This document shows positions 34,122-41,910 of a stretch of DNA of 46,199 nucleotides, one piece after another. Under the pieces are notes generated by a model. It searched no databases, was not told the DNA's origin, and worked only from the letters and a program-made list of their open reading frames with translations. Position 1 is the stretch's first letter. Each line of letters opens with the position of its first letter. Source of the DNA: Lachnospiraceae bacterium (GTDB taxonomy: Bacteria > Bacillota > Clostridia > Lachnospirales > Lachnospiraceae); assembly GCA_015057615.1 (NCBI GenBank), contig SVEA01000150.1:1-46199 (forward strand), in the 5' to 3' direction. The position numbers and the translations under genes are program-made.

Positions 34122-34150
34122 TTGATTTTCGCCGCTTAAAATGATATAAT
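34122..34150 (+). promoter_or_regulatory. Promoter of tex
   Basis: TTGATT (34122-34127), 17-bp spacer, TATAAT (34145-34150). Confidence 0.8.
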
Positions 34151-34195
34151 ATAGAATATTGTAAAAGGTCTATTTACGAACAAAGGAGCTATGTT

Positions 34196-36544
34196 ATGGA
34201 TATTTTAAAACAGATAAAAGAGGAATTAGGCATACGGCTGGAGCAGGTCGAAGCGGCTGTAAAACTAATCGATGAAGGTAATACCATACCGTTTATTGCA
34301 AGATATCGTAAGGAAGCAACCGGATCCTTAGACGACGAGCAATTAAGAAATCTGTATGAAAGACTGCAATACCTAAGAAATTTGGAAGATAAAAAAGTAC
34401 AGGTGATCAAAGCGATCGAGGAGCAGGGAAAGCTGACCGAAGAGCTGAAAGCGCAGATTACTGCTGCCGACACGTTAGTTGTTGTTGAGGATTTATACCG
34501 CCCGTATCGTCCAAAGCGAAGAACCAGAGCAACCATAGCAAGGGAAAAAGGTCTGGAAGGATTGGCAGAAATCATCCGGATGCAGGAAACGGATCAGCCC
34601 ATTGTGGTACTGGCAGAAGGCTATCTTTCCGAAGAGAAGGAAGTAAGCACAGTAGACGACGCGATTACCGGAGCGATGGATATCCTTGCAGAGGAAATAT
34701 CGGATGAAGCCTCCTATCGTAGTTATATCCGCGAATTAACCGCGAAGGAAGGAATGCTTGTATCTACGGCAAAGGATGAGAAGCAGGAATCGGTTTATGA
34801 GATGTACTACGATTTCGAAGAGGGCGTAGAGAAAATTGCTGGTCATAGAATATTGGCGATTAACCGCGGGGAAAAAGAGAAGTTCTTAACGGTTAAAGTT
34901 ACCGCGCCAGAGGAACGTATCCTAAGATACCTTGAGAAAAAGGTCATCCTCCAGGACAATCAGCATACCAATGATATCTTAAAGGCAGTCATTGAAGACA
35001 GCTATAAGCGTTTGATTGCACCCGCTATTGAAAGGGAGATACGAACCGGTCTGACGGAGCGTGCAGAAGACGGCGCAATTAAAGTATTTGCCAAAAATCT
35101 GGAGCAGCTTCTTATGCAGCCACCGATTGCCGGACAAGTTGTTCTTGGCTGGGACCCGGCTTTTCGAACCGGCTGTAAGCTGGCTGTGGTGGACAGTACC
35201 GGTAAGGTCCTGGATACGATCGTAATTTATCCGACCGCACCGCAGAATAAGGTATCTGAAGCAAAGCAGATATTAAGAAAGATGATAGAAAAATACAATA
35301 TTACCCTGATTTCGTTAGGAAATGGTACCGCTTCCCGTGAATCAGAGATGGTTATTGTGGAACTATTAAAAGAGATTAAGAAACCGCTGCATTATGTTAT
35401 CGTAAATGAAGCCGGTGCATCGGTTTATTCGGCAAGTAAATTAGCCACGGAAGAATTTCCGAACTTTGATGTCGGACAAAGAAGTGCTGCCTCCATTGCA
35501 AGACGATTACAGGATCCACTGGCAGAGCTAGTTAAGATTGATCCGCAATCGATCGGGGTCGGACAATATCAGCATGATATGAATCAGAAAAAGCTCGGTG
35601 AGGTTCTCTCTGGTGTTGTGGAAGACTGTGTGAACAAGGTCGGTGTGAATTTAAATACCGCGTCGGCTTCTCTGCTAGAGCATATTTCCGGTATTACCAA
35701 AACGACAGCAAAGAACATCGTGGCATACCGGGAGGCAAACGGCCGTTTCCATAGCCGTAAGGAACTTTTGAAGGTTCCTAAGCTGGGTCCCAAAGCCTTT
35801 GAGCAAAGTGCGGGATTTTTAAGGATACAAAACGGTGAAAATCCATTGGACGCTACTGGTGTCCATCCGGAATCCTATGATGCTACGAAGGTTCTCTTAG
35901 ATAAATTAGGCTTAACGATGGAAGATATCAAAGAGATTCAGGCAAAAGCAGCTAAGAACAAGGGGATGGGAACACAGAAAACGGAGGACCGTCAGCCGTC
36001 TCGAAGGCAGAAGAAGAAACCTGGCATTGTGGTGAAGAATCAAAACACGGTATTTGCACAGGCTCTAGCAGCAGCCGTAAGCTCTGCGGATACCGCTGTT
36101 TTAGAAGAACCGTTACCAGACAATAGTGTTAGCGGGAATGCGAATCCCTCCATGATCGGCAGGAAGATCCAGAATAAGGGAAAGATGGCGGAGGAGTTAG
36201 GAATCGGTGAGATTACCCTAACCGATATTGTAAAGGAGCTGGAGAAACCCGGCAGGGATCCCAGAGATGAGATGCCAAAGCCGATCCTTCGAACGGATGT
36301 ATTGGAAATGAAGGATTTGACCGAGGGCATGATTCTAAAGGGAACCGTACGAAATGTCATTGATTTTGGAGCCTTTGTGGATATTGGCGTGCATCAAGAC
36401 GGTTTGGTTCATATTTCTGAATTATCCAGTAAAAAATTTGTTAAGCATCCGCTGGAGGTCGTCAGTGTTGGTGACATTGTAGATGTCAAGGTATTAAGTG
36501 TGGATATTGCAAAGAAAAGAATACAATTAACGATGAAGCTGTAG
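34196..36544 (+). CDS. Tex-family S1 RNA-binding protein
   Basis: 782-aa protein of the Tex/YhgF family, linked to transcription regulation and stress tolerance. The N-terminal helical Tex domain starts GIRLEQVEAAVKLIDEGNTIPFIARYRKE. A YqgF/RuvC-like domain (about 320-450) contains LGWDPAFRTGCKLAVVD. Helix-hairpin-helix motifs (about 490-570) include LNTASASLLEHISGITKTTAKNIV. The C-terminal S1 domain (about 705-780) has GTVRNVIDFGAFVDIGVHQDGLVHISELS. A linker of about 100 residues (roughly 585-690) between the helical part and S1 is longer and more variable than in typical 720-aa homologues. An AAGGAG site precedes the ATG. Monocistronic; its terminator is displaced by a foldback element. Confidence 0.94.
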   Translation: MDILKQIKEELGIRLEQVEAAVKLIDEGNTIPFIARYRKEATGSLDDEQLRNLYERLQYLRNLEDKKVQVIKAIEEQGKLTEELKAQITAADTLVVVEDLYRPYRPKRRTRATIAREKGLEGLAEIIRMQETDQPIVVLAEGYLSEEKEVSTVDDAITGAMDILAEEISDEASYRSYIRELTAKEGMLVSTAKDEKQESVYEMYYDFEEGVEKIAGHRILAINRGEKEKFLTVKVTAPEERILRYLEKKVILQDNQHTNDILKAVIEDSYKRLIAPAIEREIRTGLTERAEDGAIKVFAKNLEQLLMQPPIAGQVVLGWDPAFRTGCKLAVVDSTGKVLDTIVIYPTAPQNKVSEAKQILRKMIEKYNITLISLGNGTASRESEMVIVELLKEIKKPLHYVIVNEAGASVYSASKLATEEFPNFDVGQRSAASIARRLQDPLAELVKIDPQSIGVGQYQHDMNQKKLGEVLSGVVEDCVNKVGVNLNTASASLLEHISGITKTTAKNIVAYREANGRFHSRKELLKVPKLGPKAFEQSAGFLRIQNGENPLDATGVHPESYDATKVLLDKLGLTMEDIKEIQAKAAKNKGMGTQKTEDRQPSRRQKKKPGIVVKNQNTVFAQALAAAVSSADTAVLEEPLPDNSVSGNANPSMIGRKIQNKGKMAEELGIGEITLTDIVKELEKPGRDPRDEMPKPILRTDVLEMKDLTEGMILKGTVRNVIDFGAFVDIGVHQDGLVHISELSSKKFVKHPLEVVSVGDIVDVKVLSVDIAKKRIQLTMKL

Positions 36545-36558
36545 AAATAAAATTGACT

Positions 36559-36869
36559 AATAGAAGATTTAAGTGTCAAAAGCCTATTTATAAAACTAAC
36601 TTCATCAATTTGCACAATTTATGCATTGATAATAATATGAAACAAATTTCATTCGCAACACGCAGTTCCGCAAAGTATTGCAAAACGCAATACTTGCATT
36701 GAAGTACGTAATGGTACATAAGACCACAAAATACGTGGGTCTAAGTACCAACGACTTCAAACAGTTGCGTATTAAAATATTATTTCCTATTATTTAAGTA
36801 TTCCATTGATTTGTGAAAATTGACGAAGCTGATTTGTTAGGATAGCTTTTGACATTCAAATCAATAGAA
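36559..36869. mobile_element. Foldback MITE-like element, copy F
   Basis: 297-bp element (36566-36862) with termini GATTTAAGTGTCAAAAGCC and AGCTTTTGACATTCAAATC. It is flanked by the direct repeat AATAGAA (36559-36565 and 36863-36869). The arms pair along most of the length around a central GGTACATAAGACCAC / GTGGGTCTAAGTACC hairpin. It is the best-preserved copy, inserted between tex and its terminator. Confidence 0.88.
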
Positions 36870-36878
36870 ATTTTATCA

Positions 36879-36947
36879 AGAGAAACGTAGGAAGGATAAA
36901 ATTCTGGTATTACCAGAGCAAAGGTCCTTCTTGTGTATTCTCTTTTT
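36879..36947 (+). terminator. Large terminator beyond copy F (probably for tex)
   Basis: Three stacked stems: AGAGAA with TTCTCT (36879-36884, 36938-36943), GAAGGA with TCCTTC (36891-36896, 36925-36930), and TCTGGT with ACCAGA (36903-36908, 36912-36917). TTTTT follows. Confidence 0.7.
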
Positions 36948-37014
36948 CTATGACAAGCGTTATCGTGCAAAGACGGGAGTTCATTCCTTTCCTGATAATT
37001 TTACCGATTTTTAT

Positions 37015-37043
37015 TTGACAAGCTTATAGGAGAGGTCTATAAT
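37015..37043 (+). promoter_or_regulatory. Full-consensus promoter of the PII-antiporter operon
   Basis: TTGACA (37015-37020), 17-bp spacer, TATAAT (37038-37043): a perfect sigma-A match. Confidence 0.9.
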
Positions 37044-37100
37044 AAATAACCGTTAGAAGGAAAGGTTTATGAATATAATTTTGGAAAGGATGAGAAAAGG

Positions 37101-37439
37101 ATGCAGTTATTGGTATTAATTCTAAAAAAGGTAGAATTAATAGAAAAACTCATAAAAGAGCTTGCTGAATGCGGTGTCACTGGCGGTACGATACTCGATG
37201 GCACGGGTATGGCAAAAGCATTGGTCAACATGGAAGATCTACCGATCTTTGGTGTGTTGAGACAGCTTTTAAGTGACGAAGAAAAAGAAGTATGTAAGGT
37301 AATGATGTTTGTATTAAAGGACGAACAAGTAATGACAACAAGGAAAACAATAAAAAAAGTGATTGGTGATTTAAAGGAACCCAATACCGGAATTATGTTT
37401 GCAATACCCATTACCTACGTGGAAGGACTTGGTGAATAA
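37101..37439 (+). CDS. PII-like signalling protein
   Basis: 112-aa protein with the GlnB-like alternating pattern (MQLLVLILKKVELIEKLIKELAECGVTGGTILDGTGMAKAL...). It lacks the canonical GlnB T-loop tyrosine region and PROSITE-type signatures, so it belongs to the divergent PII-like group rather than true GlnB/GlnK. Such proteins often bind nucleotides and act on a neighbouring transporter. The stop codon is 2 nt before the GTG of a CPA2 antiporter, which makes that the likely partner (inference). GGAAAGGA lies 10 nt before the ATG. Confidence 0.7.
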   Translation: MQLLVLILKKVELIEKLIKELAECGVTGGTILDGTGMAKALVNMEDLPIFGVLRQLLSDEEKEVCKVMMFVLKDEQVMTTRKTIKKVIGDLKEPNTGIMFAIPITYVEGLGE

Positions 37440-37441
37440 AA

Positions 37442-38623
37442 GTGGGAGACTTGAATCTTTATACTAGTTTGGCGATTGCAATGCTGCTTGCTCTATTATC
37501 GAGTAAGCTGATGAAGAAGATAAAGCTTCCGAATGTTACGGGATATCTGATTATTGGTCTTTTGGCGGGGCCGTATTGCTTGAAAATATTATCCAAGGAT
37601 GTCATCGATCAGCTCTCTATAATACCGGATATTGCCTTGGGATTTATTGCTTTTTCTATCGGAGCGGAATTTAAGCTTTCTTACCTGGAACAGGTTGGGA
37701 AAGCTCCGGTGATAATAGCATTTACCGAAGGCTTCGGAGCCACACTGGCGGTGGATCTCATTTTAATTGCATTAGGAAATGATGTATCCTTTTCTATCGT
37801 TTTAGGCTCCATAGCTGCTGCGACTGCTCCTGCCGCTACTTTGATGGTGGTACGTCAATACAAAGCAAAGGGACCGGTAACGGATATGCTGCTTCCGGTT
37901 GTTGCAATTGATGATGCGGTAGCAATTATAGCGTTTGGTTTATCGGTAGCGATAGCAAAAGCAATCAATTCCACCGAAAGCGTATCCTTAGCAGCAACTA
38001 TACTAGATCCGGTGCTGGAAATCCTCGGGGCATTACTTTTCGGAGCTCTCCTGGGTGTTATACTGAAATTTTTGACCAAATGGTTTACCGGGCGAGGGAA
38101 TCGGCTTTCTGCTGCCATTGCAATGATCCTTGTCTGCATTGGAGTTTCCAATATGCTGGGACTCTCCCCATTGATGGCATGTATGGCAATGAGCGCAATC
38201 TTTGTTAATCTCTCCAGCGTTAGTGATAAGGTGTTTGAACAGGTGGACCGTTTTACACCGCCGGTCTTTATGCTGTTCTTCTTTGTATCCGGTGCGGATC
38301 TGAACATCAATATCCTGCCATCGGTAGGAGTGATCGGTTTACTTTATGTGATCTTCCGTGTAGTTGGTAAGGTTGCTGGTGCGGCATTGGGAGCAAAGAT
38401 ATCCAACGTAGAGGCTGTTGTTAAAAAATATTTGGGATATACATTAATTCCGCAGGCAGGTGTAGCAATTGGCTTGACCTCGGTTGCGATGGAGGTTGTC
38501 CCGGAATACGGCACCAAAATTCGTACGATCGTTCTATGCGGTACGGTGATTTATGAATTGATCGGACCGGTTGTGACAAAGCTGGCACTAAAGAAGGCAG
38601 GAGAAATCCAATCCGTCGCATAA
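37442..38623 (+). CDS. CPA2-family cation:proton antiporter (Kef-type)
   Basis: 393-aa membrane protein with about 12-13 hydrophobic segments. The N-terminal LPNVTGYLIIGLLAGPY is the CPA2/KefB hallmark, with AFSIGAEFKLSYLEQVGKAP and the ion-site region AIDDAVAIIAFGL (Asp pair) present. No C-terminal RCK/TrkA-N domain is present, unlike full KefB/KefC, so gating may fall to the PII-like protein. It starts at GTG 37442, 2 nt after the upstream stop. The stop codon runs straight into a foldback-element fragment (38623-38660). Confidence 0.9.
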   Translation: MGDLNLYTSLAIAMLLALLSSKLMKKIKLPNVTGYLIIGLLAGPYCLKILSKDVIDQLSIIPDIALGFIAFSIGAEFKLSYLEQVGKAPVIIAFTEGFGATLAVDLILIALGNDVSFSIVLGSIAAATAPAATLMVVRQYKAKGPVTDMLLPVVAIDDAVAIIAFGLSVAIAKAINSTESVSLAATILDPVLEILGALLFGALLGVILKFLTKWFTGRGNRLSAAIAMILVCIGVSNMLGLSPLMACMAMSAIFVNLSSVSDKVFEQVDRFTPPVFMLFFFVSGADLNINILPSVGVIGLLYVIFRVVGKVAGAALGAKISNVEAVVKKYLGYTLIPQAGVAIGLTSVAMEVVPEYGTKIRTIVLCGTVIYELIGPVVTKLALKKAGEIQSVA

Positions 38624-38660
38624 AACCAACGTCATTAATTTGCACAATTTATGCATGATA
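38623..38660. repeat. Foldback-element left-arm fragment at the antiporter stop
   Basis: AAACCAACGTCATTAATTTG and the following CACAATTTATGCAT match the left arm of copies C, D and F. No terminus is kept. Confidence 0.6.
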
Positions 38661-38689
38661 AAATTCACATAGATTTTTTTGTAAATGGA

Positions 38690-38718
38690 TTGACAATTCG
38701 AGTGTTATGATATATTAT
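38690..38718 (+). promoter_or_regulatory. Promoter of the FMN riboswitch-ribU unit
   Basis: TTGACA (38690-38695), 17-bp spacer, TATTAT (38713-38718). Confidence 0.7.
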
Positions 38719-38746
38719 TGCAGTGTAGAAATAATTAAAAAAGGTA

Positions 38747-38884
38747 ATTCTTCGGGGCAGGGTGAAATTCCCGACCGGCGGTATAGTCCGCGACTCTGAG
38801 ATAGGTAGGAGAGATCTTATGTATCATAGATTGATTTGGTGAGATTCCAAAACCGACAGTAAAGTCTGGATGAAAGAAGAGCAG
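38747..38884 (+). promoter_or_regulatory. FMN riboswitch (RFN element)
   Basis: The conserved blocks are present in order: TCTTCGGGGCAGGGTGAAAT, CCCGACCGGCGGT, GTCCGCGA, TTGATTTGGTGAGATTCCAA, ACCGACAGTAAAGTCTGGAT and the closing GAAAGAAGA. It binds FMN and should lower expression of the downstream riboflavin transporter when flavin is plentiful. Confidence 0.96.
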
Positions 38885-38906
38885 TGAGATACGATAGATT
38901 TTTTGG

Positions 38907-38937
38907 CCCCCGATTATATGTAATCGGGGTTTTTTTA
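38907..38937 (+). terminator. Riboswitch-controlled terminator
   Basis: CCCCGATTA (38908-38916) with TAATCGGGG (38921-38929), then eight T; the expression platform between the FMN aptamer and ribU. Confidence 0.9.
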
Positions 38938-39004
38938 TTGAATAAAATTGGCATCCTGCTGCAAACCCAAAGTTTTCCCTTGGAACAAAAAAGGAGAGAA
39001 TGTG

Positions 39005-39646
39005 ATGAATAAGATGAATAACACACAAACCATGGCAGAGAACACGAAGGTTGGGCTATTGTCCGTAAGAGGATTAACTACGATAGCGATGTTATCCGCA
39101 CTATCCGTAATATTAATGCTTTTTGAAATCCCATTATGGTTTGCACCAAGCTTCTATGAGATTGATCTAAGCGAGGTTCCGGTATTGATCGGAGCGTTTG
39201 CCTTAGGACCGGTAGCAGGCGTTGTGATTGAATTTATTAAAATACTGCTGAATTTCATTATTAATGGAACCATAACCGCAGGTATCGGAGAGTTTGCAAA
39301 CTTCCTGATCGGATGCGCACTGGTAGTACCTGCTGCTATGTTGTACCAAGCAAGAAAAACAAGAAATTCCGCAGCGCTTGGTTTAGGCATCGGAACAATT
39401 TGTCTTGTCGTCGCAGGAAGCGTATTGAATGCGTATCTGATTCTTCCGATATATGCAAAGGCATTTCATATGCCGATGGAAGCACTGATCGGAATGGGAA
39501 CGGCAATCAACCCGAGGATCAACAGCTTAACAAGCTTCATCCTGTTGGCGGTAGTACCGTTTAATCTTATCAAAGGAATTCTGGTTTCTCTGATCACCTT
39601 GCTTTTGTATAAAAGAGTCAGCTGGGTTATAAAAGGATATCATTAA
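39005..39646 (+). CDS. ribU: Riboflavin ECF transporter S component RibU
   Basis: 213-aa, six-helix integral membrane protein that captures riboflavin and works with the shared ECF module (EcfT and two ATPases, encoded elsewhere). LSALSVILMLFEIPLWFAPSFYEIDLSEVPVLIGAFALGP is the standard RibU helix 1-2 region with the substrate-contacting loop; EFIKILLNFIINGTITAGIGEFANFLIG follows. The longest frame starts at 38948, but AGGAG and the ATG at 39005 are the real start. Its position behind an FMN riboswitch confirms the substrate. Confidence 0.95.
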   Translation: MNKMNNTQTMAENTKVGLLSVRGLTTIAMLSALSVILMLFEIPLWFAPSFYEIDLSEVPVLIGAFALGPVAGVVIEFIKILLNFIINGTITAGIGEFANFLIGCALVVPAAMLYQARKTRNSAALGLGIGTICLVVAGSVLNAYLILPIYAKAFHMPMEALIGMGTAINPRINSLTSFILLAVVPFNLIKGILVSLITLLLYKRVSWVIKGYH

Positions 39647-39651
39647 AAGAT

Positions 39652-39691
39652 AAGATAGAGTTTCGAGCTTTAAAGAAACTCTATCTTTTTT
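39652..39691 (+). terminator. Terminator after ribU
   Basis: A 13-bp perfect stem (AAGATAGAGTTTC with GAAACTCTATCTT), then TTTT. Confidence 0.92.
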
Positions 39692-39727
39692 AATTTACTT
39701 CTGCTATAATAATTCCGAAATAAGCAG

Positions 39728-39766
39728 CACAATTTATTCGTAAGGAAGGCTTTTGACACTCAAATC
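39728..39766. repeat. Foldback-element right-terminus remnant
   Basis: It ends GGAAGGCTTTTGACACTCAA then ATC, the intact right terminus of the MITE family; no left half or flanking duplication was found. Confidence 0.65.
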
Positions 39767-39780
39767 AGTGTTGATAAAAT
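39753..39780 (+). promoter_or_regulatory. Hybrid promoter of the tsaE operon, -35 from a MITE end
   Basis: TTGACA (39753-39758) lies inside the MITE terminus. TAAAAT (39775-39780) lies in flanking DNA, 16 bp away. Confidence 0.6.
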
Positions 39781-39791
39781 GGAAAGAGGAG

Positions 39792-39875
39792 AGAGTGAAA
39801 GAATTTAAAATTCTTTCACTCGGAAAGAACCCGCAAGCGGCTTCTTTCATCAGATTTTATGCCGCTGTTGGCGGC
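39792..39875 (+). other. Hairpin-rich leader of tsaE
   Basis: A 13-bp perfect stem with a 3-nt loop (GAGTGAAAGAATT / AATTCTTTCACTC, about 39794-39822) is followed by GAAAGAA pairing with TTCTTTC, and GCCGC with GCGGC just before the tsaE ribosome site. The layout resembles R1 and R2, but the conserved blocks are missing. Confidence 0.45.
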
Positions 39876-39891
39876 GGAATACGAGGGAAGT

Positions 39892-40323
39892 ATGAAAATA
39901 GACAGTTTTTGTTCGGAGGATACTTACCAATTGGGAATTACCATGGGAAAGCAGGCGAAGAAGGGTGATATCTATTGCTTAGACGGAGATCTGGGAGTTG
40001 GTAAAACGGTATTTACACAGGGATTTGCAAAAGGTCTTGGAATTGAGGAACCGGTAAGCAGTCCGACCTTTACCATACTTCAGGAATATGAAGGCAGTCA
40101 TTTGCCGTTGTACCATTTTGATGTATATCGGATCGCGGATGTTCTGGAGATGGAAGAGGTCGGCTATGATGATTATTTTTACGGAGACGGCGTCTGCCTG
40201 ATCGAATGGGCGGAACGTATTAAAGAGATCCTTCCGATGAATTATAAAACAATCACAATTAAAAAGGATTTAGAAAAAGGTTTTGACTATAGGGAAATCA
40301 CGATATCAAATGCTCCTTTATAG
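39892..40323 (+). CDS. tsaE: tRNA t6A synthesis ATPase TsaE
   Basis: 143-aa P-loop protein needed for threonylcarbamoyl-adenosine (t6A) formation at tRNA position 37, acting with TsaB and TsaD. Walker A is in GDLGVGKTVFTQGFAKGLG. SPTFTILQEYEG, the HFDVYR motif and IEWAERI are family signatures. An in-frame ATG at 39859 would add 11 residues; the ATG at 39892 (MKIDSFCSEDT) with GAGGGAAG just before it fits the family length. First gene of tsaE-tsaB-rimI. Confidence 0.93.
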   Translation: MKIDSFCSEDTYQLGITMGKQAKKGDIYCLDGDLGVGKTVFTQGFAKGLGIEEPVSSPTFTILQEYEGSHLPLYHFDVYRIADVLEMEEVGYDDYFYGDGVCLIEWAERIKEILPMNYKTITIKKDLEKGFDYREITISNAPL

Positions 40324-40353
40324 AAGGGTTCCCATTAGAGAGGAAGAAATATA

Positions 40354-41064
40354 ATGACATTATTAGCGTTAGACAGTTCTGGATTGGTTGCTTCTGTGGC
40401 GATTGTAGCAGAGGATGCTGTATTAGCGGAATATACAGTAAATTATAAGAAGACACATTCGCAGACATTGCTGCCGATGCTGGATGAAATTGTAAATATG
40501 GTGGAACTTGACCTTGCGAAGGTGGACGGGATTGCGGTTGCAGCAGGTCCTGGGTCATTTACCGGCTTAAGAATCGGATCTGCTACGGCAAAGGGCTTAG
40601 GACTTGCACTTAGCAAACCGATCATTCCGATCCCGACGTTAGAGGGACTTGCCTATAATTTGTTTGGAACAGACCAGTTGATCTGCCCAATGATGGATGC
40701 CAGAAGAAATCAGGTGTATACCGGATTATATGAATGCAATCAAGAGGGATTGCATACGATTTCCGAGCAGAAGGCAGCAGCCATTGAGGACATTATTGAT
40801 GAAATTAATCAGATCGGCAGAAGTGTCATCTATCTTGGGGATGGGACAAGCGTTAATGAAGCGCTCATAAGAGAAAAAACAAAAGTGGATTATCACTTTG
40901 CACCTGCTCATCTAAGCAGGCAGAGGGCAGCATCCATCGGTGGTCTTGGGATTTTATATATGAAGCAGAACAAAGTTGAAACGGCAGCAGAGCATGCACC
41001 GGTTTATCTAAGACTTTCTCAGGCAGAGCGGGAGCGTGCGGAGAAATTAAAAGAAGAAGCGTAA
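40354..41064 (+). CDS. tsaB: tRNA t6A synthesis protein TsaB
   Basis: 236-aa inactive paralogue of TsaD that scaffolds the t6A complex. LLALDSSGLVASVAIV, then KKTHSQTLLPMLDEIV and the VAAGPGSFTGLRIGSATAKGL block are diagnostic. GAGAGGAAG precedes the ATG. It lies 30 nt after tsaE and 8 nt before rimI, a standard Firmicute arrangement. Confidence 0.95.
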   Translation: MTLLALDSSGLVASVAIVAEDAVLAEYTVNYKKTHSQTLLPMLDEIVNMVELDLAKVDGIAVAAGPGSFTGLRIGSATAKGLGLALSKPIIPIPTLEGLAYNLFGTDQLICPMMDARRNQVYTGLYECNQEGLHTISEQKAAAIEDIIDEINQIGRSVIYLGDGTSVNEALIREKTKVDYHFAPAHLSRQRAASIGGLGILYMKQNKVETAAEHAPVYLRLSQAERERAEKLKEEA

Positions 41065-41072
41065 AAGGCGGA

Positions 41073-41519
41073 ATGGATATGTTGCTTCGAAAAATGGAAG
41101 AATTGGATTTGGTGCAGGTATGCGCGATAGAAAAGGAAATATTTTCAGAGCCCTGGGGAGAGGAAGACTTCCGTAAAGCCATGCAGGATAGCCATAACGG
41201 CTATCTAGTGGCGGAAGAGCAGGGGACAATTGCCGGATACTGTGGTTATTGGGGAGTTCCTCCAGAAGGCTATCTCTATAACGTAGCAGTACGAAAGGAG
41301 TATCGCAGGCTGCAGATCGGTTATCACTTGCTTTGCAAACTGATTGAGGATGCGAAGGGGAAAAAAATTGACGCTCTGACCCTGGAGGTGCGTTGCTCGA
41401 ACACCCCGGCGATAAGTTTGTATAAACGGCTGGGATTTACTGAGGCAGGGCTTCGAAAGGACTTTTATTCCAAGCCGAATGAGGATGCGGTTATCATGTG
41501 GCTAAAGCCGATACAGTAA
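41073..41519 (+). CDS. rimI: Ribosomal protein N-acetyltransferase RimI
   Basis: 148-aa GNAT acetyltransferase, the family that acetylates the N-terminal alanine of ribosomal protein S18 and similar targets. IEKEIFSEPWGEEDFRKA, YLYNVAVRKEYRRLQIGYHLL (acetyl-CoA loop, normally R-x-x-G-I-G; here RRLQIG) and LEVRCSNTPAISLYKRLGF are the usual motifs. The start could be the ATG at 41073 or at 41079, as the AAGGCGG site is very close to the first. Co-transcribed with tsaB. Confidence 0.92.
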   Translation: MDMLLRKMEELDLVQVCAIEKEIFSEPWGEEDFRKAMQDSHNGYLVAEEQGTIAGYCGYWGVPPEGYLYNVAVRKEYRRLQIGYHLLCKLIEDAKGKKIDALTLEVRCSNTPAISLYKRLGFTEAGLRKDFYSKPNEDAVIMWLKPIQ

Positions 41520-41597
41520 TTACCACTGTAAATAATTTGTCTTAGGGATTATAATGATAACACGGTAGGTTGTTCATTAATCAGGAGGGGATAAAAC

Positions 41598-41846
41598 GTG
41601 AAAAGAGCAGGTAGCCATAAGATGGAAAGTAATGTTCCGCTACTTTGTAACTGTTGCGGGAGGAGTATTAAAAGGGAAAACGGAATCTTAAAGGAAGATG
41701 CATTTGAGGCGACCAAGGAATGGGGGTATTTCTCGGGCAAAGATATGGAAGTGCATCACTTTAACCTATGTGAAGAATGCTATGAGAGATTAATTTCTGA
41801 ATTTAAAATTCCGGTGGAGGTCAGAAAGAAGCTGGAAGTTTTATAA
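41598..41846 (+). CDS. Small protein with two Cys pairs (possible zinc ribbon)
   Basis: 82-aa protein with CNCCG near residue 17 and CEEC near residue 58, suggesting a four-cysteine zinc site. The region between (EDAFEATKEWGYFSGKDMEVHHF) is reminiscent of small conserved clostridial proteins near the t6A genes. It starts at GTG 41598, 8 nt after AGGAGGGG. A strong terminator follows. Function not known to me. Confidence 0.7.
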   Translation: MKRAGSHKMESNVPLLCNCCGRSIKRENGILKEDAFEATKEWGYFSGKDMEVHHFNLCEECYERLISEFKIPVEVRKKLEVL

Positions 41847-41882
41847 AAAAGGCATCTTTGAGCGGAATTAACAAGGCAAAGA

Positions 41883-41910
41883 AGAGTTGGGCGGAGTCCA
41901 ACTCTTTTTT
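41883..41910 (+). terminator. Terminator after the zinc-ribbon-like gene
   Basis: AGAGTTGG (41883-41890) with CCAACTCT (41898-41905), then six T. Confidence 0.9.
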
